A DNA stretch of 64,000 nucleotides, taken from Ampelocalamus luodianensis (lineage: Eukaryota > Streptophyta > Magnoliopsida > Poales > Poaceae). The translations under genes were made by a program, and so were the position numbers. The first letter of the stretch is position 1. Each line of letters starts with the position of its first letter. Under the pieces are notes generated by a model. That model made no database searches, was not told where the DNA came from, and saw nothing but the letters and a program-made list of their open reading frames with translations. Positions 47,700 to 59,286 of this stretch are shown here, piece after piece. The DNA lies in the NCBI GenBank assembly GCA_036346255.1, contig CM070619.1:36710342-36774341 (forward strand), given 5' to 3'.

Positions 47700-48600
47700 C
47701 TGATTTTCAGCGGACTAACCCGCCGGTGTTCTCCAGTTCTCAGGATCCCATGGAAGCTGAGGATTGGCTTCGAACCATTGAGAAGAAGCTTCTGATTGCT
47801 CAATGCTCGAAAGGGAAAAGGTTCTCTTTGCGATTATCACTCGATGGGCGGCCGGATATGGTGGGATAATCTTCTTGCCATTCAACTGCTGGACATGTCC
47901 CTACTTGGGATGAGTTCGTGGAAGCTTTTCGCGAAGCTCATATTCTGAGGAGTGATGATGATCAAGCGGCAAGAATTTCGCTCTCGAAGCAAGGGCGAAA
48001 GTCGGTGGATCAATATCTGCATGAGTTCAACTTCGGCGGATATGCTCGATGATGTTTCGACTGACCTTCGTCGTCGAAACCGGTTCTTGAATGGGCTATC
48101 TGAGGAACTGCAGATGGCAGTGGCTTTGCATGATTTCAGAAATTTCTCTCATTTGGTCAATAAAGCCATTGTGGCGAGAGTAAGAGCAAGGCGTTGGAGG
48201 AGTCACGCAGCGGCGCCGACTTCTCAGTTTGTTCCCGGTGGCAGCTCACCAAGGCCTCGTATGTGGTTGTCTAGACCACCACGAGCACCAGCTCCATTTT
48301 CACCAAGGCCAGCGGTGTTTACCCCTCGTCCATCTCCTCCCACCAATCAGTCGAGCCCAAGTGGGAATCAGCCCGTCCTGTTAACAATGTTAACCCGAGT
48401 TATCTGCTTTCATTGTGGTCGTCAGGGCATTATGCCAACAAGTGTGTGGCAAAGCGGCAAGGATTGCCTCTGTTCGACCATATCCGATTGCATGCGGCCA
48501 GCCCTTCGCAGAGACCACCTATCAAAGCCGATCCGCTCGGTCAGTGGGCATGTGAACCGATCAACTGTGAAGAGGCGGCGATACACTGAAGTTGTTATGG
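47700..48600 (+). pseudogene. Gypsy gag of the LTR-E2 element, frameshifted
   Basis: Gag is the structural protein of the virus-like particle. Recognisable pieces, in different frames, are RTNPPVFSSSQDPMEAEDWL (from about 47714), IEKKLLIAQCS, FLNGLSEELQMAVALHDFRNFSHLVNKAIVA (about 48085-48180), a proline-rich linker, and a zinc knuckle starting CFHCGRQG at 48405 whose frame slips by one base at about 48428. The N-terminus, 5' LTR and PBS are missing; 47635-47700 is a short stretch I cannot assign. Several single-base indels separate the frames, and some may be sequencing error. Confidence 0.82.
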
Positions 48601-49785
48601 GTATGCTCCTAGTTAATTTCAGTCCAGCTCTCTGTTTTATTTGACTCGGAGCATCTCATTCTTTTATTAGCAATCATTTTGCTTGTTCAACACTGATTAG
48701 ACATGCATACCCTCCAACCACCTTTATTATTCAATCACAGGTCGGTCTTTAAAACCGATCGATTTGTTGTGGGGTCAACATAACAATCCTTGGAGTAAGG
48801 TTTTTGACAAATCTAATTGTGATTGACTCTAAAGGGTTGGATGTCATTTTGGGTATGGATTGGTTGTCCAAGAACCAGGGCCAAATCAATTGTTCCCAAC
48901 GGTCTATTTCTATGACCAATGCAGACGGCATTCAAGTTGTTTACCATTCCAAACCAATTGGCTCTCATCTTTGTGCTCACCAAGTTGATACCACTCCTTC
49001 TTTGGAGTCAGTACCAATTGTCTGTGAGTATGTTGATGTCTTTCCTGAAGACCTTCCCGGTTTACCACCAGATCGGGAAGTGGAGTTCGTGATTGAACTA
49101 GTTCCTGGAACTGCTCCGATATCCAGGAGTCCTTATCGAATGCCTGTCAATGAGTTGGTTGAATTGAAGAAGCAACTCGGAGAATTGCTTGACAAAGGTT
49201 TCATTCGACCGAGTTCCTCACCTTGGGGATGCCCGGCAATCTTTGTCAAAAAGAAAGACAACACTTTATGGATGTGTGTGGATTACCGTCCGTTAAATGA
49301 GGTCACTATCAAGAACAAATATCCTCTACCTCGAATTGATGATCTTTTTGATCAGTTGGTTGGTGCCCGTGTCTTTTCAAAGATTGATTTGCGGTCGGGC
49401 TATCATCAAATCAAGGTTAGGGCGGAGGACATTCCTAAAACAGCTTTCTCTACTCGTTATGGTTTATACGAGTATCTTTGTTATGTCCTTTGGTCCACCA
49501 ATGCTCCAAATTATTTCATGAATCTTATGAATTCGTGTTCATGGAATTCTTGGATAAGTTCGTTATCGTGTTCATTGACGACATCCTTATTTATTCCAAG
49601 TCCGATAAGGATCATGAACAACATTTGCGACTTGTCTTGAAACACTTAGTCGGCATCGATTATATGCTAAGTTCAAAGAAATGTGCTTTCGCTCGAGAGG
49701 TTGCATTTTTGGGGCATGTGTTATCCAAGGAGGTATCATTGTCGATCCAAGCAAGGTACAGGATGTACTAAATTGGAAGCCTCCC
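48601..49785 (+). pseudogene. Gypsy protease and reverse transcriptase of LTR-E2 element
   Basis: A retroviral-type protease active site is visible as FDSG at about 48640-48650, with a one-base slip just after it. An open stretch at 48804-49640 reads LIVIDSKGLDVILGMDWL (protease end), then the RT fingers and palm: RSPYRMPVNELVELKKQLGE, FIRPSSSPWGCPAIFVKKKD, CVDYRPLNEVTIKNKYPLPR, FSKIDLRSGYHQIKV. After a frameshift near 49490 the next frame holds the catalytic FIDD motif (49571-49582) followed by LIYSK and KCAFAREVAFLGHV. Together this is most of a Ty3/gypsy RT, not translatable as one protein as written. Confidence 0.88.
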
Positions 49786-50439
49786 AAGAATGTTCCGGAT
49801 TCGGAGTTTTGTTGGACTTATGGTTATTACCGTGAGGTTCATTGAAAATTTCTCCAAGATTGCTAGACCTTTGACTCAGCTCTTGTAGAAAGGGAAGAAA
49901 TTTGAATGGTCAGCCAAGTGTGAAGAGAGTTTTCGGCTTTTGAGAACTCTCTTGACTAAAGCTCCATTCTTACTCTTAGGATGTTCTTAAGAGCTTGATA
50001 TTTATTGCGATGCATCTCGCCATGGACTTGGTTGTGTGCTTATGCAAGAAGGCCGAGTTGTGGCATATGCATCCCGACAGTTGCGCCCTCATGAAGTTAA
50101 TTATCCTACTCATGATTTGGAATTGGCTACCGTGGTCCATGCATTGAAGATTTGGCGACATTACCTTCTAGGTAATCGTTGTGAGATCTACACCGATCAT
50201 AAAGCACGAAATACATATTCACTCAATCGATTTGAATATGAGACAACGAAGATGGCTTGAACCGATCAAAGACTACGACATGTGTATTCATTATCATCCC
50301 GGTAAAGCCAATGTTGTGGCCGATGCTTTAGAGAAAGTCACAATGCAATCGCATATCTTTTCTACTGTAAAAAGACTTGTGTGTGATTTTCGCGCCTAAG
50401 TCTTGAATTGGTAGAGCCGGTTTCCTCGCTGCATTACAT
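49786..50439 (+). pseudogene. Gypsy RNase H region of LTR-E2 element
   Basis: RNase H removes the RNA strand during reverse transcription. Pieces seen are YCDASRHGLGCVLMQEGRVVAYASRQLRPHEVNYPTHDLELATVVHALKIWRHYLLG and YTDHK, in one frame at 50000-50215, carrying the catalytic Asp/Glu/Asp set (CDAS, DLELA, YTDH). After a frameshift the stretch RRWLEPIKDYDMCIHYHPGKANVVADAL follows at 50240-50330. In-frame stops occur at 49888 and 49988. Confidence 0.85.
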
Positions 50440-51342
50440 GTGGAGCCAACATTAGAATCTCAGATTGGAGGCCTGCATAACCGATGCCGAGGTAGCCAAA
50501 TCAAGGAATATGAAAGGTGCAAAGCCAACGAAGTTTTTCAAGATGGTCGCGGTATGATTCGATATCGCAATCGTTTGGTAGTACCTGCTGATCCTCATCT
50601 AAGAAGTCTAATTCTTAGAGAGGCTCATAATTCCAAGTTTTCTTTGCATCCTGGGAGTACCAAGATGTACCAGGATTTAAAGAAAATATTTTGGTGGAGC
50701 CATATGAAGAGGCAAATTGCTCAGTATGTTGCTGAATGTGATATTTGCCAAAGGGTTAAAGCTGAACATCTGAAGCCAGCTGGTACCCTTCAACCTTTGC
50801 CTATTCCACAATGGAAGTGGGAAGAGATCGGTATGGATTTCGTTACTGGTCTTCCCAAGACTTCCAAGGGATCTGATGCCATTTGGGTGATCATCGATCG
50901 TTTAACCAAAGTGGCTCATTTTATTCCGGTCAGGACTGATTTCAATGGCAAGCAATTAGCAGAGCTTTATATTGCTAGAATTGTTTGTCTTCATGGTGTT
51001 CCTAAGGTAATTGTTTCTGACCGTGGTTCTCAGTTCACATCCCATTTTTGGAATAGCCTTCATCAGGCTATGGGAACTGAACTTTCTTTCAGTACTGCTT
51101 ACCATCCTCAAACCAGTGGTCAAACTGAAAGAGTGAACCAAGTAATGGAAGATCTTCTTCGAGCCTATGTGCTGTCTTATAGCAAAGACTGGGAGAAATC
51201 TTTGCCATATGTGGAATTTTCTTACAATAATAGCTACCAAGCAAGTATTCAAATGTCACCTTTTGAAGCCTTGTATGGGAGAGCTTGTAGGACTCCATTG
51301 AATTGGTCTGAGTCTAGTGAAAGATCATTCTATGGTCCAGAC
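50440..51342 (+). pseudogene. Gypsy integrase of LTR-E2 element, cut by copia insertion
   Basis: This is the longest uninterrupted gypsy coding stretch here, about 300 codons. Counting from the Met at 50440, the zinc-binding residues are His63, His70, Cys100 and Cys103, and the catalytic triad is Asp133, Asp194 and Glu230 with the usual 35-residue spacing. The NNSYQASIQMSPFEALYGRACRTPL segment follows. The frame is lost at 51343, where the copia LTR begins; the integrase tail and chromodomain resume at 59287. All catalytic residues are intact, so the insertion, not decay, is what breaks this domain. Confidence 0.92.
51338..51342 (+). other. Target-site duplication, left copy (copia insertion)
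   Basis: CAGAC precedes the copia 5' LTR; CGCAC (59282-59286) follows the 3' LTR. The empty site in the LTR-E1 fragment reads GGTCCAGACTTGGTAAAG at 40623-40640, confirming a 5-bp duplication with one altered copy at a CAG site. Confidence 0.85.
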
Positions 51343-52645
51343 TGTTGGAGATATGCCCTAGAGGCAATCATATTGATGATGATATTTCATTGTATCCATG
51401 ATTTAATAAATGTTCCTTGAATATTGCCTTTGTGTTGATTAACAAGTATGTGACTTGTTTGTGAAACTCTTTACTTGTATGGTTATTCTAAAGTTGTCCC
51501 TAGTCGGAGTTCATGTGAGGACACACGTGAATGATGGATTAGCACATGTATCGGTTGATGACCATGTTTCACAGGTCATAGACATGGAGATGTCAAACCA
51601 ATAATGTGGACACATGTTTAGAACATGGGGTTGGACCGACCCAACATGAGACATAGTAATTATTCTTATGGTTCTCTACACAATGTGTACGCCTTGTCCT
51701 TAGACACGAGATTGTCGTATGTACTTGAGATGTGAATCGACCTACTTAGGGCTATCAAACGCTACTCAGAATCGGGTAGTTATAAAGGTAGCTTTGGGTT
51801 TGTCATGAAGCATGTTTGCGAGGCATGGTCGACGAGATGGGATTTGCCCTCTCTACCGAGAGATATCTCTGGCCCTCGAGTGATCGGATCCAGAAATGCA
51901 TGGCCATGCTACTTAAGGTTAAGAGTTAACCTAGTAAGGGATTCGGATCACGGATCGAAAGAGTGGTCACTTGGAGCTCATTGAATATCGTGAGGCAAAG
52001 GGATTGGCATGTACATAACGTTGTGATGGTTCGGTCCGATATGATCTTTACGTATGTTTAGGAGTTGGCACGCCTTGCCAGAGGCCGCTACCAACTATTG
52101 ACCAAGTATGTGTACTGGCCATGTCTAAACATATGTGAACCATAGGGTCACACACTTATGGGTTGAAGCCACCCGGATTGGATCCGAATTAGATCGGGCA
52201 TTGAGTCCTAATGGGCCTCTATTCGTAGAAGCCCATTATAAGGACGCCTATAAAAGAGGGCGGGGCGCCACGTTGAGGTTGAGTTTTTCGTGACATCCTC
52301 AAACCCCGCCGCCACCCTCCCACGCCCTAGTCGCCGCGCGGATCTAGTAGTCCGGCGTGCGCCGCTCTCCCGCACGTGTGGATACCTTTGGAGGCGCCGC
52401 ATCGTGGCGTTGGGACGAACCGCAAGAAAGGAGTCAGTGCGTGGGACGCCGCGACGAGGACGAGGAAGTAGTACGACTACTGCTCCGACGCATGACATCA
52501 ATCGAGTACGCACTACACCGCCCGACGCGTCGCATCAACTTCGCACTGCGCTCTAGTGGTAAGACCGTGATCTATAATCGCAGCGATCTTGGTTTACGGG
52601 TAGAATTTTTAATTTGCGCTAGTGTAGCCTACCCGCTTCCCAACA
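51343..52645 (+). repeat. Copia 5' LTR (1.3 kb)
   Basis: It starts TGTTGGAGATATGCCCTAGA, the start typical of Angela/BARE-1/RIRE1-type copia LTRs, and ends TTCCCAACA. The 3' LTR is at 57968-59281, and the two are nearly identical apart from short indels, which suggests a fairly recent insertion. A TATA-like TATAAAAG lies at 52251-52258, followed by a GC-rich stretch. Confidence 0.93.
52251..52258 (+). promoter_or_regulatory. TATA box of copia 5' LTR
   Basis: TATAAAAG in the context GACGCCTATAAAAGAG, about 0.9 kb into the LTR. It is conserved in the 3' LTR at about 58883-58890. Confidence 0.7.
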
Positions 52646-52661
52646 AAGGTATCGTGAGCGG
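52646..52661 (+). other. Primer-binding site of copia element (altered)
   Basis: AAGGTATCGTGAGCGG lies directly after the LTR end. It corresponds to TGGTATCAGAGCGG with the CAG changed, as at other CAG sites in this window. Confidence 0.75.
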
Positions 52662-54079
52662 TTCTTTGCCATGTTATAGGTTCGGTGATTTGCATATGGC
52701 GATATGTAAATCGGTATGATCGATGTGATCGATTGTATAGTTCGTAATGGATTGATCCGGTTTCGTGATCATGTCGCTAAGGTCGTGAAACAACATACCC
52801 CACCGTCGGATTCGCCATCGGGGTGACAGCGACACGAAAAGCCATTCGCGAATGCGAAGATCAATATGATTGATCGAATCGGAACCTAGATTAATAATCG
52901 ATGTGCACCGTGATCATGTCGCTAAGGTCGTGAAACAACATACCCTACCGGCTCGGATTCGCCATCGGGGTGACAAGGACACGTAAAACCGGTTGCGCAT
53001 GCGAAGATCAAGATACAAATTGGTCGAATCGGAACAGAGTCGATTTGTGGTAAATATGATTTGCCCGATCAAAATCCTATGTAAAAATTGCATAGATTGG
53101 ATCTCTTTTTTTACGATTTCGGACGCCGAGATACTGATGGCGGCGCCCCTTCGAACCTGAGGGGAACCCCTCGACCCCTATCCCAGAGATTGCGATTCTA
53201 TGCATAAACTTGTTTTTGCAGGATGTATGTGACCAGTATGGCCTAATGTGTATGTGATGCATGTTTGTAATATTTGCATGACTCGCGTGTCGTGTGGTAC
53301 TCGGCAACACGGCCGGAGCCATTGTGTTGCCAAAGTATTGTATTAACGGCTGCGTCTGCGACTTGTGATGATTCCTAGTATCCATGTATTTTATTACTAG
53401 TCATATGAGTAATAGCTTATAGTAGTACTCGGAGGACACATCACTTGGAGGATGGTACACATGAACCATGGAGATGGAGATCATCATGGTGGATGATTCT
53501 ATGGCGATGGAGATCACCATGAGAAAATGGGCCATACCGAGTCACAATCATGGTGAATGTTATTCCTATTGTTTTACTCCTATGCATGTTTGAATGGTAG
53601 AAGTATAGCGATCCTCACAAAATGTTAAGTTAAACATATGCCCTCCCAATTAAACTTTGCACCATCCCATGTCTTGTAAATTGATGGTGGGTCTATAAAA
53701 TTAGGGCACCATCAACTTTCCTTGACTAGATGGGTTTTGTATCGGATACTTACATGCATAAGGATTGGTGAACTTAACAAGGTTATCATAAAGGTTATGG
53801 GCCTTGGGGCATAAAGGTTGGGCGCGGGGCATAGAGATGTCACCCAACAACAAGAGTCATATAGAGATATGATTAGCAAGGTGTTGCTTACAAGTACCTT
53901 GTCTCTAGCGGTGATGCAAAAGCTCACTAGTAGACTCGTTAATCATGGATCTTGAATCGCTAAGAATCAGCAGAGGATGTTGATTTTAGTGGGAGTACAT
54001 TCTATTAAATTTGTTTAATACGATTTACTCTATCATGGTTTTATTTGTCTTAGTATTTTGCATTTCCTATTGTAGATCA
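52662..54079 (+). other. Copia leader, non-coding, with a 145-bp tandem duplication
   Basis: About 1.4 kb between the PBS and the gag start contains no recognisable protein. Two similar units start at 52764 and 52909 (CGTGATCATGTCGCTAAGG), each including a CATCGGGGTGACA segment and a GATCGAATCGGAAC-like end. Long structured leaders are known in copia elements of this group and are thought to carry packaging and dimerisation signals. Confidence 0.7.
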
Positions 54080-54935
54080 ATGGCATCTAGCAACCACGCA
54101 CACCCTTTTGCTTTGCGATCGATTCTTGAGAAAGAGAAATTAAATGGAACAAACTATTCTGATCGGTCCAGAACTCGAGAATTGTTCTCGTGGCGATAAA
54201 AAGGAAACGTTCGACACCCCAATCCCGTAAGAACTCGCAAATAATGCGTCTGCTCTTTGTTAAAAATGCCTACAAGAAAGCATGTGATGACTCTCTTGAG
54301 ATTAGTCAGTCTTATGCTTGCATGCATGGAACTGACCTTCAAAAGCGCTTGAGGATCGTGAAGCGTATGATATGATCATAGCGCTTAAGGACATGTTCCG
54401 CATACGTGCCAGATCGAACGGTTCAATGTCTCTAAGGCTTTTCGGAATGCAAGTTAATGTAAGGTGCACCGTAGGCCCACATGTGATCAAAATGGTTGGT
54501 TCTGATCCACTTTGGATAAACTTGGTTTTCCAATTGGCCAAGAGTTGGCAATCGATTTCATTTAGCGTCTCTTCCACCTAGCTATGGGCATTTCATTTGA
54601 ACTACCATATGCATGGGGCGGATAAGGGCCTTAATGAGCTTTGTGGGATGCTCAAAACAGCGAGAATGACATTAAGAAGTGTGCGTGGCCTAGCCATGTG
54701 ATGGTGCAGAGAACAAGTCTAGCTTCAAGAAAAAGGTAAGAAGCCATGGCCAAAGAATAAGGGTAAGGTTAAAGATATGATCTCAAGCCAATGCCTAAGC
54801 CTAATCTCGACTCGAGCCAGAGACAGATGCTTCTATTGTAAAGAAACGCCACCGGAAGAGAAACGCAAGAAGTACATGGATTCCGATGAATGCAGAAGAA
54901 GGTCGAAGTAAGACTTCCACCCATGGTACACTTGT
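54080..54935 (+). pseudogene. Copia gag, frameshifted
   Basis: The start MASSNHAHPFALRSILEKEK, then LNGTNYSD, matches the gag start of the Angela/BARE-1 group, so I take the ATG at 54080. Downstream, pieces in other frames include an LKDMFRIRARSNGSMSLRLFG-like stretch, an ELCGMLKTA-like one (54633-54660) and a zinc-knuckle remnant reading CFYCKETPPEEKRKKYM (54829-54880), in which the expected histidine and last cysteine are lost to small indels. Gag forms the particle. The frame breaks at about 54150 and repeatedly after. Confidence 0.83.
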
Positions 54936-55140
54936 CATAAATGTTTTAGACATTTTCTCGCAGATTCTCCTATTAACTCTTGGGTATTTGATACCGGATC
55001 GCTTGCTCACATTTGCAACTCGATGCGGCTAATAAGAAGTAGAGGAGTCGCAAGAGGTGAAGTTGATTTTCGTGGAATAAAGCAAGGGTTGTTGCGTTGA
55101 CCGTCGGCACCATGCAACTTCACTTCCTTCAAGATTTATT
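54936..55140 (+). pseudogene. Copia protease remnant
   Basis: SWVFDTGSLAHICNSMR at about 54972-55025 carries the DTGS active site of copia aspartic proteases. The following sequence (RGVARGEVDFRG, then VAVTVGTMQLHF-like pieces) is split between frames up to the integrase region. Confidence 0.82.
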
Positions 55141-56253
55141 ATGGAATTGAATAATTGTTATTATGTTCCTAGTATGAGTCGAAACATTTTATCCCCCTCA
55201 TGTTTGATGAGAGATGGTTATTCATTTGCAAGTAAAGACAATGGTTGTTTGATCTCTAAAAATGGAATGTTTATGGCTTTTGCGCCCATTGTGAATGGGT
55301 TATTTATTTTAAATCTTGATGATGCGCCTATCTTTAACATAAATGCTAAAAGACTTCGACCTAATGATTTGAATCCCACCTACGTTTGGCATTGTCGTTT
55401 GGGTCACATAAGTGAAAAGCGCATGAAGAAGCTCCATGCTGATGGTCTTCTAACTTCGTTTGATTTTGAATCATACGAGACATGTGAAGCTTGTTTGCTT
55501 GGTAAGATGACCAAATCACCTTTCAAAGGTTCTTTTGAGAGGGCGCCAGACTTGTTGGAAATCATACATACTGATGTATGTGGACCAATGAGCACGACTG
55601 CTAGAGGTGGATTTCATTACTTCATAACTTTCACTGATGATTTTAGTAGATATGGCTATGTCTACTTAATGAAGCATAAGTCTGAAACTTTTGAAAAGTT
55701 CAAAGAGTTCCAGAATGAGGTTGAAAATCAACGTGCCAAGAAAATTAAGGCTCTGCGATCTGATCGTGGTGGCGAGTATTTGAGTCATGAATTTAGCAAT
55801 CATCTGAAGAGTTGCGGAATTGTTCCACAGCTAACACCGCCCGGAACGCCTCAAAGAAACGGTATCCGAGCTGCGTGTCGGACCTTGTTGGACATGGTTC
55901 GATCGATGATGAGCCAGTCAGATTTACCATTATCCTTTTGGGGTTACGCTCTAGAAACGGCAGCTTTCACACTTAATAGGGTACCGTCTAAATCCAGAGT
56001 TAAGACACCATATGAGATATGGATCGAAGAGTCACGCTTGTCTTTTCTAAAGATTTGGGGATGTGAGCGTTTGTCAGCGACTACAATCGACAAGCTCACA
56101 CCCAAGTCGATAAATGCATTTTCGTGGGATATCCAAGGAAACCTTTGGATATTACTTCTACAACCGACTAGAGGGCAAAGTGTTTGTCGCCAAGTGGTGT
56201 TTTCTAGAGAAAGAGTTTCTCAACAGGAGACAAGTGGAAGAACGGCAGCTTGA
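55141..56253 (+). pseudogene. Copia GAG-pre-integrase and integrase
   Basis: A 370-codon open stretch. Residues 3-30 (LNNCYYVPSMSRNILS) and 80-125 form the GAG-pre-integrase zinc region with His84, His89, Cys115 and Cys118. The core has Asp145 (HTDVCGP) and Asp208 (RSDRGGEY). The third catalytic residue, expected as Glu at position 244 after QRNG, is Ala in GIRAACRTLLD; a short local change replaces the usual GVxERxNRT. FWGYALETAAFTLNRVPSK and TPYEIW follow. The last ~60 codons, after SRLSFLKIWGC, drift out of the normal frame. It would be integration-defective as written. Confidence 0.9.
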
Positions 56254-57946
56254 AGAAGTTCAAGATGAACCAATCGGAAGACTCGACGAATGATGCCCAT
56301 GTGGCGTAACAAGTTGAGGAACCCATGGCAAAGGAAGCACCACCACCACGGGTCGGAAGGCTCGTAATGCGCGAGATATATTATTGTTAGACAATGATGA
56401 GCCTACGACCTATGCGGAAGCAATGATGGACCAGACTCGAGAAATGGCATAGTGCCATGAGATCCGAGATAGCATCCATGGGAGACAATCAAGTTTGGAA
56501 TTTGGTTGACCTTTGATGGTGTTAAAACCATAGAGTGCAAATAGATCTATAAAAGGAAGGTTGATATGGATGGAAATGTTCATATCCATAAAGCTCGACT
56601 TGTCGCAAAAGGTTTTCGGCAAGTTCAAGGAGTTGACTACGATGAGACTTTCTCACCAGAGCGATGCTTAAATCAATACGGATCATTCTAGCTATTGCTG
56701 CATATTTCGACTATGAGATATGGCGGATGGATGTCAAAACGGCTTTCCTTAATGGAAATTTAACCGAGGACGTGTATATGATACACTCCCGAGGGTTTTG
56801 TCGATCCAAACAATGCTAGAAAAGTATGCAAACTTCAAAATCCATTTATGGATTGAAGCAAGCATCTCGGAGTTGGAACATTCGTTTTGATGAAGTGGTC
56901 AAAGGGTTTGACTTCATCAAAACGAAGAAGAATCTTGTGTTTACAAGAAGACAAGTGGGAGCTCACTCAGATTTCTAATCTTATATGTAGATGACATATT
57001 ACTCGATTGGAATGATATTCCTATGCTCGAAGTCCGTTAAGACCTCACCAAAAATAGTTTCTCAATGAAGGACTTAGGGAAGCGGCATATATTTTGGGTA
57101 TTAAGATCTATAGAGATAGATCAAAAAGGCTAATAGGATTAAGCCGTAGTACTTACATTGACAAAGTGTTGAAACGGTTCAACATGGAGGAGGCAAAGAA
57201 AGGGTTCTTGCCCATGTCTCATGGCATAAATCTTGGCAAGACTCGGTGTCCTTCGACAACCGATGAGCGAGATCGCATGAGTAAGATTCCATATGCTTCG
57301 CCATTGGATCTATCATGTATGCTATGATGTGTACTCGCCAGATGTTTCCTATGCTCTAAGTGTTACGAGCGGATACAGTGATCCAGTGAGAGTCATCGGA
57401 CAGCAGCTTAAAAACATCCTCAAGTATTTGAGAAGAACTAAGGATGTGTTCCTAGTCTACGGAGGTGAGGAAGAGCTCGTTGTAAATGGTTACACCGATG
57501 CAAGCTTCCAAACCGACAAAGATGATTACAAATCGCAATCGGGTTTTGTGTTCCTTTGAACGGTGGTGCGTAAGTTGGAAGAGTTCCAAGCGAGACCGTT
57601 AGTCGACTCTACAACGAGGCCGAGTACATTGCGCTTCAAGCAGCAAGGAAGGTGTTTGATAAGGAAGTTCATAACCGAACTAGGTGTGGTTCCTAGTGCG
57701 CAAATTCCTCCGGATCTTTATCGTGATAACAGTGGGCCATTGCGCAAGCCAAGGAGCCGAGGAATCACCAAAAGAACAAACACGTCATCGCGGCGGTTTC
57801 ATCTCATTCGAGATCCTAATCGAGGAGATTTAAAGATATGCAAAATACACACTGATTTGAATATTTCAGATCCTTTGACGAAGCCTCCCACACCTAAGCA
57901 TGAGGCGCACACAAGAGCTATGGGTATTAGATATCTTCTAGATTGA
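56254..57946 (+). pseudogene. Copia reverse transcriptase and RNase H, frameshifted
   Basis: RT pieces are IYKRKVDMDGNVHIHKARLVAKGFRQVQGVDYDETFSP (about 56540-56660), WRMDVKTAFLNGNL (56720-56765), SIYGLKQASRSWN (56837-56880) and LYVDD (56981-56995), the catalytic motif. Further on come GIKIYRDRSKRLIGLSRSTYIDKVLKRFNMEEAKKG (57094-57210), a KYLRRTKDVFLVYGG segment and the RNase H piece GYTDASFQTDKDDYKSQSGFVF (57490-57556). It ends DPLTKPPTPKHEAHTRAMG and a stop at 57944-57946. At least five frameshifts or stops interrupt it. Confidence 0.88.
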
Positions 57947-57949
57947 CTC

Positions 57950-57967
57950 TAGTGCAAGTGGGAGACT
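57950..57967 (+). other. Polypurine tract of copia element
   Basis: A purine-rich stretch with CAAGTGGGAGACT just before the 3' LTR, as in Angela/BARE-1 elements. The LTR's first bases (TGTTGG) read here as CATGG. Confidence 0.8.
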
Positions 57968-59281
57968 CATGGAGATATGCCCTAGAGGCAATCATATTGA
58001 TGATGATATTTCATTGTATCCATGATTTAATAAATGTTCCTTAAATATTGCCTTTGTGTTGATTAACAAGTATGTGACTTGTTTGTGAAACTCTTTACTT
58101 GTATGGTTATTCTAAAGTTGTCCCTAGTCGGAGTTCATGTGAGGACACACGTGAATGATGGATTAGCACATGTATCGGTTGATGACCATGTTTCACAGTG
58201 TCATAGACATGGAGATGTCAAACCAATAATGTGGACACATGTTTAGAACATGGGGTTGGACCGACCCAACATGAGACATAGTAATTATTCTTATGGTTCT
58301 CTCTACACAATGTGTACGCCTTGTCCTTAGACACAGAGATTGTCGATGTACTTGAGATGTGAATCGACCTACTTAGGGGCTATCAAACGCTACTCCAGAA
58401 TCGGGTAGTTATAAAGGTAGCTTTGGGTTTGTCGTGAAGCATGTCGCGAGGCATGGTCGGTCGAGATGGGATTTGCCCTCTCTACCGAGAGAGATATCTC
58501 TGGCCTCGAGTGATCGGATCCGTAAATGCATGGCCATGCTACTTAAGGTTAAGAGTTAACCTAGTAAGGGATTCCTGATCACGGGATCGAGAAAGAGTGG
58601 TCGACTTGGAGCTCGACCGAATATCGTGAGGCAAAGGGATTGGCATGTACATAACGCTGTGATGGTTCGTCCGATATGATCTTTACGTATGTTTAGGAGT
58701 TGGCACGCCTTGCTAGAGGCCGCTACCAACTATTGACCAAGTATGTGTACTCGTCATGTCTAAACATATGTGAACCATAGGTCACACACTTATGGGTGAA
58801 GCCTAATTCGGATTGGATCCGACTAGATCGGGCATTGAGTCCTAATGGGCCTCTATTCGTAGAAGCCCATTATAAGGACGCCTATAAAAGGAGGGCAGGG
58901 CGCACTGTTGAGGGTTGAGTTTTTCGTGACATCCTCAAACCCCGCCGCCACCCTCCCACGCCCTAGTCGCCGCGCGATCTAGTAGTCCGCATGGCGCGCT
59001 TCTCCCGCACGTGTGGATACCTTTGAGGCGCCGCGCATCCGTGGCGTTGGGACGAACCGCAAGAAAGGAGTCTGACGTGGGACGCCGCGACGAGGACGAG
59101 GAAGTAGTACGACCATCGCCCCGACGCATCGCATCAATCGAGTACGACTACACCGCCTGACGCGTCGCATCAACCGCACTGCGCGCCTAGTGGTAAGACC
59201 GTGATCTATAATCGCAGTGATCTTGGTTTACGGGTAGAATTTTTAATTTGCGCTTAGTGTAGCCTACCCGCTTTCCCAACA
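57968..59281 (+). repeat. Copia 3' LTR (1.3 kb)
   Basis: It matches the 5' LTR throughout and ends TTTCCCAACA. Differences are mostly single-base indels and short changes, for example an extra T at 58200 and near 59030. The altered target duplicate CGCAC follows at 59282. Confidence 0.92.
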
Positions 59282-59286
59282 CGCAC

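Noticed and set aside
47635..47700. Exon or gene fragment between the copia LTR and gag
   Set aside because: Only ~65 bp, no motif in any frame; left unassigned.
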